Of a DNA stretch of 64,000 bases, positions 54,147 through 63,863 are shown piece after piece. The notes beneath the pieces are model-generated. The model made no database searches, had not been told where the DNA came from, and saw nothing but the letters and a program-made list of their open reading frames with translations. The stretch lies in contig NZ_JACDUL010000003.1 in assembly GCF_013760955.1 (NCBI RefSeq), positions 115,207 to 179,206 on the forward strand, read 5' to 3'. How positions within the stretch are numbered: position 1 is the first letter of the stretch; each line of letters starts with the position of its first letter. Position numbers and translations under genes: made by a program. The stretch comes from Methanococcus maripaludis. GTDB taxonomy: Archaea; AGJL01; Methanococci; Methanococcales; Methanococcaceae.

Positions 54147-55607
54147 TTAATCCTGTCCAGCAGGCTCTTCTTCTTCAATACCCATTGTTTCAAATATTTT
54201 TGCCTGAATTGCTTCTTCCACGAGCTTTCTTAAGGACTGTTTATCTGAAACGGATTGGAATATACCAAGTTCCACACTTGCTGCTGCTGAAGACTGGTGT
54301 CCGCCGCCACCAAATGCTGTTTTCATGATATTTCCAACATCAATTCTCAAATCTTTTGTTCGTGAACTTATGTGAATTTCATTTTCAGCTATTCCAAAAA
54401 TATAAGTCGTGTTTATTCCTTCCATTTTAAGCAAGAATTCTGCTGCTCTTGGTAAGGCGTCCCTATTTTTTAAGGTCCCCACATATGAAAGTGCAAGATT
54501 TCCTTTGATGATTTTTCTATTCATTATGGCTTTTCCAAGGATTTCCATAGTTTCTGTATCCATGTCTGGATTTTCAATCATTTCTAAAACTTTTGGATCC
54601 ATTAATCCCTGTAAATAGCTTGCAGCTTCGAAATCTTTTTTGGAAGTTTTTCTTTTGAAATAATTCGTATCTGATGTTATTGCATAGTACAGTGCAGTTG
54701 CCAAATCCCTATTTGGAGTAATATCGAGTTCAAGTAAATATTTCGTTAAAATTGTAGCTGTTGCACCAATTTCAGGTAATATATCCATATATTTTGCAGC
54801 AATATCACTATCGTTGTGGTGATCAATTATTACAGATAGTTTTGAAGCTTCGACATCGATTGGAAGGGTTTTTGAACTTGAAGAATCCACTACTGCAATA
54901 GAACAGTATCTAGATAAGTTTATTTCATCAATTGGGTTTAATTTTATGCTGAGTAAATTTACCATAGCTTTGTTTTCGTCATAACCGATTTTTCCGCCGT
55001 ATGCGATTTCTGAAGAAACACCCCATTTATCAAAAATAGTTTTCAATGCCATTGCACTTGCCATTGCATCTGGGTCGGGGTTTCTGTGCATCAATATTAA
55101 AAAAGGAGCCTTGTGATTTTCCTGTGATTCATCTTCTTTTTCGGAGAAATAATCATTAAAAGACTTTTTAGCGGCATTTGCTACCTCTTTTAATTCAGAT
55201 AATTTTCTCCTCAATTTTGACTTTTCTATCTCGTTTACAGCATCTTTTGCAGCGCTTTCGAGAGGGTAAATTATTTTGTTTATATCTAAACCGTTGTAAA
55301 GTTCAGGGTATTTTATAATGCCCCTTACAATAAGGTAGGCTTTTGTATTCAATTCTGAAATTATTTCTACAATTTTCCTGTTTACTTCGTAGTCATTTGT
55401 AAGAACCAATATAGTATCTGCGTCCTTTACCTTAGCTCTTTCTAAAACATCTAATTCGGAAGCATCGCCAATCACATAGTTAAAATCCCCATTTTCAAGA
55501 GATTCAAAAACAGCTTCATTTTTATCTATCACGGTTACTTTATCAATATTTTTAGCGTTATTTACGACCTTACGCCCTAAAGAACCATAGCCTATGACTA
55601 AAATCAT
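54147..55607 (-). CDS. RCK/TrkA-N domain fused to DHH-DHHA1 phosphoesterase
   Basis: The 486-residue protein starts with an NAD-binding RCK fold (MILVIGYGSLGRKV) of about 120 residues. The DHH phosphoesterase follows (LMHRNPDPDAMASAMAL, VIDHHND) with DHHA1 tail GGGGHQSSAAAS. DHH enzymes of this shape cleave cyclic dinucleotides or nanoRNA. A potassium- or nucleotide-sensing RCK domain suggests second-messenger (perhaps c-di-AMP) turnover, an inference. GGAGGCATAAT precedes the ATG. It heads the DHH-MJ1316-CBS/ParB operon. Confidence 0.85.
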   Translation of the reverse strand: MILVIGYGSLGRKVVNNAKNIDKVTVIDKNEAVFESLENGDFNYVIGDASELDVLERAKVKDADTILVLTNDYEVNRKIVEIISELNTKAYLIVRGIIKYPELYNGLDINKIIYPLESAAKDAVNEIEKSKLRRKLSELKEVANAAKKSFNDYFSEKEDESQENHKAPFLILMHRNPDPDAMASAMALKTIFDKWGVSSEIAYGGKIGYDENKAMVNLLSIKLNPIDEINLSRYCSIAVVDSSSSKTLPIDVEASKLSVIIDHHNDSDIAAKYMDILPEIGATATILTKYLLELDITPNRDLATALYYAITSDTNYFKRKTSKKDFEAASYLQGLMDPKVLEMIENPDMDTETMEILGKAIMNRKIIKGNLALSYVGTLKNRDALPRAAEFLLKMEGINTTYIFGIAENEIHISSRTKDLRIDVGNIMKTAFGGGGHQSSAAASVELGIFQSVSDKQSLRKLVEEAIQAKIFETMGIEEEEPAGQD

Positions 55608-55741
55608 ATTATGCCTCCGAAAGAGAAAATTATTAAGTTAAGTTAGATTTGAAAATTCCGAATAATAGTCCATAACTACATTTAACGTAATGGGTATATA
55701 TTGTTGACGTTTCGTCATTTGTATAAATGTGGTTTAATGGC

Positions 55742-57538
55742 TTACATTCCCCAAAATATATTGTTTTCGATCTTCTGTTTCAATTCCATGTATCTTGAAA
55801 GGGCTTCTTTTTCATCCCCCCTCAATTCATCCTTAAATTCGTGGTGTAACTTCCTTGCCTCAGGTTCTGGCACTTCGACATACAGTATATCGTTTTCTTT
55901 TGCGTTTCTGCTGAGAACGATATTTCCATCAATTGAAACTGGAACTTGCATACCAACTTTTGCTTCTTTTATATTTTCCTGCTGGTTATCTCTCATTTCC
56001 TTAACATATCCAAGTTTTTTTCCATCTTCAGACATTATCGGACTTCCAATTTTTAAAGTACCGTAGAGGACTTCAACACCGCATACTGCAGGTTCTTTTT
56101 GTCTAAAAATACAGTTTGGAAGAATTTTAATCATTGCAGGTTTTGTCAATCTGTTTATCTCGTCAGATTTCAGTAATTCTTCCATTTCTTTTATCCAATC
56201 TTCGTATTCTTCGACTAATTTATAGATGATTTTTCCTTCGAGTAATTTAACATCTGATTTTTCAATTTCCACTTTTGCATCCGCAAGTACTTTTGTATTA
56301 AACGAAATTATAAGTCCATTTAACGGATTCGTTGAAGCGTATGATGAAGCTTCGATAACCTCTTTTTTAGAGATATCCCCAACTTCTGCTTTTTTGATTT
56401 TAGCCTTTACTTTTCGAAGTTCATTTGCAAGAGCTTCGAGGGAACCCATCGTGTCTGCTTTAATGATGATTCCTTCGTCATCAGTTAAAATGGTAAATTC
56501 CTCAACTTCCTGAAGAACTTCTTCTTTTGCAGCATCTACCTGATCTTTTGGAACAATCCTTAAAGGGCTTCCTGCAATAACGTTATCAAGATCAGGTGCA
56601 GATATTTTAACACCTGTTGCCGCAGAAATCTGTTTTGAAGGTTTAAATTTATCCTTTGGGTCCCTCATTTCATCAAGTTCTTTTGGCTTTAAAAGTGCCT
56701 TGATTTTTGTTACGAGCACACCGTCAGGATTTCCAACAACCAAAAAATCGCCCGTTTTTGCAATTCCGTCGTAAATTATTGCATCGATTGTTTTTCCAAG
56801 ACCTTTTTCTTCTTTTAGTTCTAAAACTGTACCTTTTGCATAACCTTCAACATTTAAAGCCAGTTTTTGCTCTAAGAATTTCTGTGCTAACCCTGAAATA
56901 ATAACGAGTAAATCTGGAATTCCTTCACCAGTCATTGCAGATACTGGAACTACATTTATTGTTTTTGTAGTATCTTTAACTCTTGAAAACAAATCTGCAT
57001 CGAATCCAAGTTCATTTAAGTGTTTTATAACATTTTCATATAACCTTATTTCAAACTCAGTCATTGCATTTGGGTGCTGGTTTTTTTCGTTGAAATTTAA
57101 AATAAACGGACCTTCACTTGAATTCCAACCTGGAATCCGGTCTACTTTATTTGCAGCAACTACGAAAGGAGTTTTGCACTGTTTCAAAATATTTATTGCT
57201 TCGATTGTTTGTGGCTTGAATCCTTCATTTATATCCACAACAAGTATTGCAATATCTGCTAAAGCTCCGCCTCTTTTTCTCAATGAGGTAAATGCTTCGT
57301 GCCCGGGCGTATCGATAACTAAAATTCCAGGAATAGATAAATCTGCCTTAAATAATCCTAAAAGATCCTTTGAAACTTTTTTTATCGTGTTTATCGGTAT
57401 CTCGCTTGCACCGATATGTTGGGTGATTCCTCCAGCCTCTCTCTGAGTAACCCTTGTTCTCCTAATTTTATCTAAAAGGGAAGTTTTTCCGTGATCAACG
57501 TGACCGAGAACACTCACAATTGGACATCTTAGTGCCAT
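55742..57538 (-). CDS. infB: Translation initiation factor aIF5B (IF2-like)
   Basis: The 598-residue GTPase has GHVDHGKTSLLD, DTPGHEAF and NKVDRIPGW, then domains II-IV typical of the archaeal short form. It promotes subunit joining. No intein interrupts the GTPase domain, unlike the M. jannaschii homologue. The start at 57538 follows GGTGATTTTT. The ndk gene is 159 bases upstream on the same strand. Confidence 0.96.
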   Translation of the reverse strand: MALRCPIVSVLGHVDHGKTSLLDKIRRTRVTQREAGGITQHIGASEIPINTIKKVSKDLLGLFKADLSIPGILVIDTPGHEAFTSLRKRGGALADIAILVVDINEGFKPQTIEAINILKQCKTPFVVAANKVDRIPGWNSSEGPFILNFNEKNQHPNAMTEFEIRLYENVIKHLNELGFDADLFSRVKDTTKTINVVPVSAMTGEGIPDLLVIISGLAQKFLEQKLALNVEGYAKGTVLELKEEKGLGKTIDAIIYDGIAKTGDFLVVGNPDGVLVTKIKALLKPKELDEMRDPKDKFKPSKQISAATGVKISAPDLDNVIAGSPLRIVPKDQVDAAKEEVLQEVEEFTILTDDEGIIIKADTMGSLEALANELRKVKAKIKKAEVGDISKKEVIEASSYASTNPLNGLIISFNTKVLADAKVEIEKSDVKLLEGKIIYKLVEEYEDWIKEMEELLKSDEINRLTKPAMIKILPNCIFRQKEPAVCGVEVLYGTLKIGSPIMSEDGKKLGYVKEMRDNQQENIKEAKVGMQVPVSIDGNIVLSRNAKENDILYVEVPEPEARKLHHEFKDELRGDEKEALSRYMELKQKIENNIFWGM

Positions 57539-57697
57539 AAAAATCACCAGTTAATTTTAATTCCTAAAATCTGTGTTTCATCCAAGTACAAATTATAAAG
57601 TTGATAAAAATCCGAAACAGAAGTTAGTAATCTAAATATTATATAGTTTACGAACAAACCCGAAAATAAAAAATGGCCAAATATTGTTATTTAAAAA

Positions 57698-58117
57698 TTA
57701 TCTTCCAAAAAATAAATTTATTTCGCGTTCTGCACTTTCCACACTGTCAGATGCATGAATTATATTTGCTGGAGTGTAAAGCCCGAAATCACCACGAATA
57801 GTTCCAGGCTCTGCTTCACAAGGACAGGTGTTTCCAAGCATTTTTCTAACCGTTGAAACTGCCCTTTCCCCTTTAATAACCATTGCAACTATCCTTCCAG
57901 AAGTCATGAAATTAATCAATCTTTCGTAAAACTCCTTTCCTTTGTGTTCGCCATAATATTCTTCTGCCAGTTCCGGTGTAAGGGTTAGCATTCTCATTTC
58001 AACGATTTCAAAGCCCCTATCTTCAAATCTCTGAATTATCCTTCCAACAAGCTTTCTTTCAACAGTATCTGGTTTTAGTGCCACAAATGTTTTTTGAACT
58101 TCGTTTTCGCATGCCAT
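57698..58117 (-). CDS. ndk: Nucleoside diphosphate kinase
   Basis: The 139-residue protein has KTFVALKPDTVERKLVG at the start and the active-site motif NIIHASDSVESAEREI, whose histidine is phosphorylated. It balances NTP pools. Length is slightly under the usual size. AAGGAGATACT precedes the ATG. In many archaea ndk lies near infB, as here. Confidence 0.96.
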   Translation of the reverse strand: MACENEVQKTFVALKPDTVERKLVGRIIQRFEDRGFEIVEMRMLTLTPELAEEYYGEHKGKEFYERLINFMTSGRIVAMVIKGERAVSTVRKMLGNTCPCEAEPGTIRGDFGLYTPANIIHASDSVESAEREINLFFGR

Positions 58118-58308
58118 AGTATCTCCTTGAACTTTTAACTTTAAAATATTCCTTAAAATAATATTTTAGATATAATTAATTATACGCGTAACTTTTAAAA
58201 TAGTTAACACAAAAATCAGAAATATTGAAATAAAAGATAAAAACACCATATGTAAAAGCATTGATTAAGTTCATTAAAATCATAAAAATAAAACCGCACG
58301 GTGATTTA

Positions 58309-58785
58309 ATGATAACAATAATTATGGGCAGTAAAAGTGATGTAAAAATTGCAGAAAAGGCAGTTCCTATTTTAAAAGAATTTGAAATCGATTACGAGGT
58401 AAGGGTAGCATCAGCACATAGAACCCCAGAATTGGTTGAAGAAATCGTTAAAAATTCAAAATCAAAAGTATTTATCGCAATTGCAGGGCTTGCAGCTCAT
58501 TTGCCAGGGGTTGTTGCGGCAATGACTACAAAACCAGTTATTGCAGTTCCTGTTGAAAGTAAACTGGATGGACTTGATGCATTATTAAGCGCTGTTCAGA
58601 TGCCGCCAGGAATTCCTGCTGCTTGCGTTGGAATTGATAGGGGGGAAAATGCCGCAATTTTAGCTGCTGAAATGTTATCAATTTCTGATGAACGAATTGA
58701 AAAAAAATTAGCTGAATTTAGAGAAAAAAAGAAAGAAAAAATATTTTCAGATGATTTAGAAGTTTCATCAATTTTTAAAAACTAA
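58309..58785 (+). CDS. purE: N5-carboxyaminoimidazole ribonucleotide mutase
   Basis: The 158-residue protein has [15 protein letters not shown] and [15 protein letters not shown], the PurE class I active site, and [23 protein letters not shown]. It makes CAIR in purine synthesis. The start at 58309 follows GGTGATTTA; 16 further upstream codons belong to the promoter region. The stop lies one base from that of the convergent PIN-KH gene. Confidence 0.95.
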   Translation: MITIIMGSKSDVKIAEKAVPILKEFEIDYEVRVASAHRTPELVEEIVKNSKSKVFIAIAGLAAHLPGVVAAMTTKPVIAVPVESKLDGLDALLSAVQMPPGIPAACVGIDRGENAAILAAEMLSISDERIEKKLAEFREKKKEKIFSDDLEVSSIFKN

Positions 58786-58786
58786 A

Positions 58787-60679
58787 TTAGAATTCTACGT
58801 AAATATCTTTTCCTTTTTTCATTGCATTTGCTAAATCCTTTCCGATTGCAGTTTTTTTACTGATATTTACAGTACCGTTTGAACTGACTGTTGCAGAGCA
58901 TGCGTATTCTCCTTCGATGTAAATCTTGATATTTGCACCGATATAATCCTCGCCAAGTTCAACAATAACATGTTTTCCCGTTTGGGTCAGTTTTGTACTT
59001 TCATAGTCGTTTATAAACTCGTAAGTTTCGAATTCTTTTTCATGTTCTGCAGATTCGCTCTTTTCCCTGACACTTATTCGTAAACCCGTTATCTCTTCAA
59101 GTTTTGAGATTTCTTTTCCGCCCTTTCCAATTATTGCAGGAATGAACTTTTCCAAAACTTTTACTTCGACCGTGTTGTTGTTTACGACTTTGATATCAGG
59201 TCTTGACTTTTTTGGAAGGTGTTTTTTCAAAACTTCTGAAATTTTTTCTTCTGCGTATGCCAAAACAGGGCTTTTGGTCTCTGCTGTTTCTTTTATAGGC
59301 ATTACGACGACCTGCTCCCCGTAAGTATATATTTCGTATTCTGGTGATTTCGTTAAAAAGTCGACTACTTCAATTACAGGTCTTGCCAGATCTGCTTCTT
59401 TCATTCCGTGCGGTACTTTAACATTAAATTCCACTTCGTAAACTTTTCCAATCTTACCATTTTCAATGAAAATTACGGTATCTACAATTTGTGGAATTAT
59501 TCCAAGTTCAACTCTTCCAATAAGTCTTTGAATTGAATCTATTGCTTTTGAAGCGTGAACTACTCCGACCATTCCAACTCCAGCCATCCTCATGTCTGCA
59601 AATATCTCAAAATCCTTTGTTTTACGAACTTCATCGTATATCGTGTAGTCAGGCCTTACTAAAAGCAGAATATCGCAAGTTTTTTCCATGCTTCCTTCAA
59701 GTGGCGCATACTGAGTTATTTCAGCTCCAACTTGCAAATCTCTTGGACTTTCCATCGTTTTTACGATTTTATCCATATTTTTGTATCTTTCAGCCAGTGC
59801 AGAAACAAACGTGGATTTACCACTTCCCGGAGCCCCTGAAACAAAAATACCTTCCGCGGTATTCAATCGCAATTTTAAATCTTCAGAAAGGTTGTAATCC
59901 TCCAAAGACACTTTTGTAATCGGTCTTACGGCAGTAACCTCTAAAGCTTCTGAAAAAGGAGGCCTTGCAATTGAAATCCTCAAATTTCCAAGCTGGATTA
60001 CCGTTGCACCCCTTCGTTCAATTTCGATTAAACCGTGATTTTGCTCAGTATATTTTAAAATATTATCAATTATTACTTTTATTTCAGCCCTATTCATTAT
60101 TTCATCTGCAAATGGAATTAATTTAACTTTTCCGGGCCTTCCTTTTTTAACATAAGGTAAACAATTCTCTTTTAAGTGAACCGAACTTGTAATTTCGTCA
60201 AAATATTCAATTAATTTTAAATCTACCTTTTCCTCATGAACTTTCAAGAAGTGTGCATTGATATTTTGAGCGATTGCCAGATTATACTGGATCCGATCAC
60301 TTGTAAAAAGTATTGAATTTGTATCTTTTGCAACTTTTCTAATTATTGCATCTATTTCTCCGCCCCTTGCAAGTGAAACCGCTTCAATTGAGGGCCTTTC
60401 CCCATAATATTCAATTACGATATCTTTTTCTTTTGCAACACTGACAAGCTTTTTTAATTCCTCGATTCCAAAATATCCAATTTCTCGCCCTTTATTTGCC
60501 TGTGCTTCCAATTCTGAAATTACTGCTTCTGGAACTATTATTGTGCATTTTTCGATTGTTCCGTCAGATATTAATTCAGTAATCCTCCCATCAATAACCA
60601 CGCAAGTGTCTACTGTGATATTACATTCCTTAAACTTCATATTCTCATTTAAATTTTGATTAAACCCTTCGACAGACAT
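58787..60679 (-). CDS. PIN domain - PilT-like ATPase - KH domain protein
   Basis: The 630-residue protein combines three parts: an N-terminal PIN nuclease-like domain ([13 protein letters not shown]), a VirB11/PilT-type ATPase ([25 protein letters not shown]) and a C-terminal KH RNA-binding domain ([17 protein letters not shown]). This is an archaeal family of probable RNA-processing or translocating ATPases with unknown substrate. GGTGAGACT precedes the ATG. It lies downstream of hisI with a 60-base gap. Confidence 0.9.
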   Translation of the reverse strand: MSVEGFNQNLNENMKFKECNITVDTCVVIDGRITELISDGTIEKCTIIVPEAVISELEAQANKGREIGYFGIEELKKLVSVAKEKDIVIEYYGERPSIEAVSLARGGEIDAIIRKVAKDTNSILFTSDRIQYNLAIAQNINAHFLKVHEEKVDLKLIEYFDEITSSVHLKENCLPYVKKGRPGKVKLIPFADEIMNRAEIKVIIDNILKYTEQNHGLIEIERRGATVIQLGNLRISIARPPFSEALEVTAVRPITKVSLEDYNLSEDLKLRLNTAEGIFVSGAPGSGKSTFVSALAERYKNMDKIVKTMESPRDLQVGAEITQYAPLEGSMEKTCDILLLVRPDYTIYDEVRKTKDFEIFADMRMAGVGMVGVVHASKAIDSIQRLIGRVELGIIPQIVDTVIFIENGKIGKVYEVEFNVKVPHGMKEADLARPVIEVVDFLTKSPEYEIYTYGEQVVVMPIKETAETKSPVLAYAEEKISEVLKKHLPKKSRPDIKVVNNNTVEVKVLEKFIPAIIGKGGKEISKLEEITGLRISVREKSESAEHEKEFETYEFINDYESTKLTQTGKHVIVELGEDYIGANIKIYIEGEYACSATVSSNGTVNISKKTAIGKDLANAMKKGKDIYVEF

Positions 60680-60739
60680 AGTCTCACCATAAAAACGATA
60701 AAAAATATTTAAATTTTAAAAAATAATTTAAATTAAGTA

Positions 60740-61129
60740 TTAATCTAATTTATTTCCAACAACAGTAAATTTTCCAGTATTTAAATCAATTTTATTATGG
60801 AAACAGGACATATAACCTTCGTGGCATGCCCATCCAGTTTGTTCAACGGTGAACAAAAGTGCATCGCCATCGCAGTCCCTAAATACATCTATTATTTTTT
60901 GAACATTTCCACTTTCTTCGCCTTTTCTCCAAAGTTTATTGCGGCTTGTAGAGTAGTAATGCATAAATCCTGTTTCGATTGATTTTTCCAACGATTCTTC
61001 GTTCATAAACGCAGTCATCAAAATATTTCGATCTTTATCGGTGGAAATCGCCAATAAAAGCTTCTTTCCATCGATATTTCTAAATTTCAAATCCATATTT
61101 TTTATAATTTCTTTCGTATCTAAATCCAT
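60740..61129 (-). CDS. hisI: Phosphoribosyl-AMP cyclohydrolase
   Basis: The 129-residue protein has the HisI metal-binding motifs: DVFRDCDGDALL with adjacent acidic residues, TGWACHEGYMSCFH with zinc cysteines and histidine, and NRNKLWRKGEESGN-like SRNKLWRKG. It opens the adenine ring of PR-AMP in histidine synthesis and is monofunctional here. It lies 18 bases after beta-RFAP synthase in the CBS-RFAP-hisI operon. Confidence 0.96.
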   Translation of the reverse strand: MDLDTKEIIKNMDLKFRNIDGKKLLLAISTDKDRNILMTAFMNEESLEKSIETGFMHYYSTSRNKLWRKGEESGNVQKIIDVFRDCDGDALLFTVEQTGWACHEGYMSCFHNKIDLNTGKFTVVGNKLD

Positions 61130-61147
61130 TATTTTCCCAAACTTTGA

Positions 61148-62125
61148 CTATTTTATTATTTCGTATCCCGAATTATTTGCTTTTGTAGAAATAATTTCAC
61201 CTTCAATTCCGAATTTATCGAAAATTTCATTTGAAATTTCAGTTATTACCTCTTTATCCCCCAATGAATAAATTGTTGGGCCGAAACTTGAAATTCCACT
61301 GTATGAAACATCTTGAAGCTTTGATAATAACTGTTTTAAACTTTCTTTTTGAAGTCCAACTTCTGCACGTTTAAATCCCAAATTTTGAAGTTCGTTTACT
61401 GCCATTCCGAAGGAATCGAAGTCTTTTTCGATAACTGCGGGCATCATTTTCATCAAAACCAGCCTGCATATTTTTTGAACGTCTTCTGAGGGAACTGGAC
61501 AGAATTTTCTGAATATATCAACTTCCCTGTCTCCACAGACCTGTTCTCCTTTTGGAATTGTTAAAACAATATCCCAGTCAAAATCGTGTCTGAATAATAC
61601 TGGAGATGGTTTTACATCCTTTGATGCTGAAGAAGGCCTAAAATCAATTTTATCTTTTCCTTCACCAAAACTATGGCCCCCATCAACAATAAATCCACCA
61701 TTTTCAAAAGCTGCAACACCAATTCCAGAAGTTCCACCTCTTCCAGTAATTTTTGCCAGTGTTTCTGCGTTTAAATCTTGACCGTAAACTAAAGAAGTAA
61801 TCTTTCCAGTAGAAAGCGAAACTTGCGTTCCACTTCCAAGTCCAGAATGGGATAAAATTGCCTCATTTATTTTTAAACTTATTCCTTGTTCCCCAATAAC
61901 ATCTAGAACATTTTTAGCAGCATTTTTAATTCTTAATTCCAGATTTTCTCTGTCTTTTTCATCAACTTCAATTCTAAAGTCTATTTCTATTTCACTACTT
62001 TCTTTTCCTTCGATCTGAAAATTAGGGTAATCCAGAGCAACTCCTACTCCGCCATCAACCCTTCCAAGTTCGCCATTTAAATCAATTAAACCCATATGTA
62101 TTCTGGAAGGAGAATTCAACTTCAT
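61148..62125 (-). CDS. Beta-ribofuranosylaminobenzene 5'-phosphate synthase
   Basis: The 325-residue GHMP-superfamily protein starts MKLNSPSRIHMGLIDLNGELGRVDGGVG and has SHSGLGSGTQVSLS and GRGGTSGIGVAAFENGGFIVDGG. These mark beta-RFAP synthase, which joins p-aminobenzoate-type hydroxybenzoate and PRPP with decarboxylation in the first dedicated step of methanopterin synthesis. That is direct evidence for a methanogen. AAGGTGAAG precedes the start. The CBS gene is 12 bases upstream. Confidence 0.93.
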   Translation of the reverse strand: MKLNSPSRIHMGLIDLNGELGRVDGGVGVALDYPNFQIEGKESSEIEIDFRIEVDEKDRENLELRIKNAAKNVLDVIGEQGISLKINEAILSHSGLGSGTQVSLSTGKITSLVYGQDLNAETLAKITGRGGTSGIGVAAFENGGFIVDGGHSFGEGKDKIDFRPSSASKDVKPSPVLFRHDFDWDIVLTIPKGEQVCGDREVDIFRKFCPVPSEDVQKICRLVLMKMMPAVIEKDFDSFGMAVNELQNLGFKRAEVGLQKESLKQLLSKLQDVSYSGISSFGPTIYSLGDKEVITEISNEIFDKFGIEGEIISTKANNSGYEIIK

Positions 62126-62137
62126 TAAACTTCACCT

Positions 62138-62599
62138 TTAAATCATTGCCTCTATCAAGTCGCCCCTTGTTACAATCCCGACCAATTTTTCGCCTTCAAC
62201 AACAGGTAACCGTTTTATTTTATTTTTTACCATTGTTTCGGCAGCTTCAGTTATTGGAGTTTCTGGCGATACATTAATTATTTTTTCAGCCATTGCTTCA
62301 AAAACTTCTGTTTTAAGTGCATTCTCCATATCTCCCCTAAATTCTTCAATTTTTATCGCTGTTTTTAACGGTAATTCAATCAAATCAAAAGGAGATGGAA
62401 GTACTAGACTAAATCTCTCGTCATGCGAAGTTAAAGCCTTAATTATGTCACTCTCAGAGAGAAGTCCAACCAATTTTTCGCCTTCAACAACAGGCGCGCC
62501 ACTTATTTTATTTTCCCTAAATATCGAAATTGCTTTCTCAATATTGTCGTCTTTGTTAAGTGTTATTGGCTGTTTCATTACATCTCTAACAAAAATCAT
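62138..62599 (-). CDS. Tandem CBS-domain protein
   Basis: The 153-residue protein is two CBS domains: ISIFRENKISGAPVVEGEKLVGLLSESDII and AETMVKNKIKRLPVVEGEKLVGIVTRGDLI. The nearly identical VVEGEKLVG strands are notable. CBS pairs bind adenine nucleotides. As the first gene of the RFAP-synthase/hisI operon it may regulate metabolism by energy state, an inference. GGTGGAAGA precedes the ATG. Confidence 0.88.
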   Translation of the reverse strand: MIFVRDVMKQPITLNKDDNIEKAISIFRENKISGAPVVEGEKLVGLLSESDIIKALTSHDERFSLVLPSPFDLIELPLKTAIKIEEFRGDMENALKTEVFEAMAEKIINVSPETPITEAAETMVKNKIKRLPVVEGEKLVGIVTRGDLIEAMI

Positions 62600-62624
62600 T
62601 CTTCCACCAGATTATTTATCAACA

Positions 62625-62640
62625 AATATATATAATCCAT
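62625..62640. promoter_or_regulatory. Shared TATA region between CBS and TraB genes
   Basis: AAATATATATAATCC lies in the 75-base gap between the two divergent starts and reads as TATA on both strands. It is the only good candidate for either promoter. Confidence 0.5.
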
Positions 62641-62674
62641 GATTGATATAGCTACTAGATATATTGGTGGTAAA

Positions 62675-63817
62675 ATGTATATAAGGGTTAACAATGGCGT
62701 TACAGAATGTGACATCAGATTGGTCGGAACTGCACACGTATCTGATGATAGTATTACGGATGTAGAGAATGCTATCGTCGAAACAGATCCGGAATTAGTA
62801 GCTATTGAATTAGATAAAGACCGATTTGTAGCCATGTTTCAAAACAAAAAAAATGACGTGGATTTAAAATCAGTCATAAAACAGGGAAAAGTAGGAATAT
62901 ACATAGTGCACTCCATCTTAGCAAACTTCCAGAAAAATATCGGAGAACAGTTTGGGATAAAACCTGGAAGTGAAATGAAAAAAGCCACCGATCTTGCGAT
63001 ACAATACGGAAAACCACTTTCGCTAATAGATAGGCCGATAAACATTACTTTGTCAAGAACCATCAACAAAATGACTTTTAAAGAAAAATTTGATTTTTTA
63101 ATCGGACTTTTAACAGAACAAAACATTGAATTGGACGAAAAAGCAGTCAATGAAATGGTAACAAACGCGGATGATTTAATTTTACTTTTAAAAGATATTT
63201 CTCCATCAATTTACGAAACTCTCGTTGATGAGAGAGATAGATATATGGCAAAAAACCTCTTTGAATCGAGCAAAGGAAAAGAAAACATTGTTGCAGTAGT
63301 TGGTGCAGGCCACGTTCCAGGAATTAAAAATTACCTCAAACAAATGGAATCCGGAGAAGATATCGACTTAAAATCTTTAATGGAAGTAAAAAAAAAGTCA
63401 AATGTTTTAGGTAAAATAATTTCAATTGCGATTCTTTTGGTCATATTGTATGGATTTTACAGTGTATCATCAAATCTTGAAGCATTGAAAGCATTAACAT
63501 TAGAATGGGTTCTGATAAATGGATGTCTTTCGTCACTTGGCGTTCTCATAGCCAGAGGTAAGCTTCAGACAATAATTGCGGCATTTTTAGCTGCCCCAGT
63601 CACATCATTAATACCCGTGATCGGTGCAGGATACGTTGCAGGATTAGTTGAGCTTAAATTTAGGGATGTTTCTTTTAACGATATTGGAAAAATGATGAAT
63701 ACAGAAAATTTTAAAGAATTAATGGAAAATCAGGCGATGAGGGTTCTTTTGGTTGCAGCTCTTGCAAATCTTGGGAGTGCAATTGGAACTTTCTATTTTG
63801 TACCTAGATTTTTATAA
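62675..63817 (+). CDS. TraB/PrgY family membrane protein
   Basis: The 380-residue protein has the TraB signature VGTAHVSDDSI near residue 15 and VVGAGHVPGIKNY near 220. About three to four membrane segments occupy the C-terminal 130 residues. The N-terminal domain resembles a metalloprotease-like TIKI/TraB fold that degrades peptides. The start at 62675 follows GGTGG; the longer frame from 62639 includes the TATA region. Substrate in archaea is unknown. Confidence 0.85.
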   Translation: MYIRVNNGVTECDIRLVGTAHVSDDSITDVENAIVETDPELVAIELDKDRFVAMFQNKKNDVDLKSVIKQGKVGIYIVHSILANFQKNIGEQFGIKPGSEMKKATDLAIQYGKPLSLIDRPINITLSRTINKMTFKEKFDFLIGLLTEQNIELDEKAVNEMVTNADDLILLLKDISPSIYETLVDERDRYMAKNLFESSKGKENIVAVVGAGHVPGIKNYLKQMESGEDIDLKSLMEVKKKSNVLGKIISIAILLVILYGFYSVSSNLEALKALTLEWVLINGCLSSLGVLIARGKLQTIIAAFLAAPVTSLIPVIGAGYVAGLVELKFRDVSFNDIGKMMNTENFKELMENQAMRVLLVAALANLGSAIGTFYFVPRFL

Positions 63818-63863
63818 TTTACAACTTTTTTGCAGCGTTTATTAAAAATTAAAAAATTAATTT

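Noticed and set aside
55742..57538. Intein in infB, known at this gene in M. jannaschii
   Set aside because: The GTPase motifs are contiguous and the length is normal for intein-free aIF5B. rfcL was checked too and has none.
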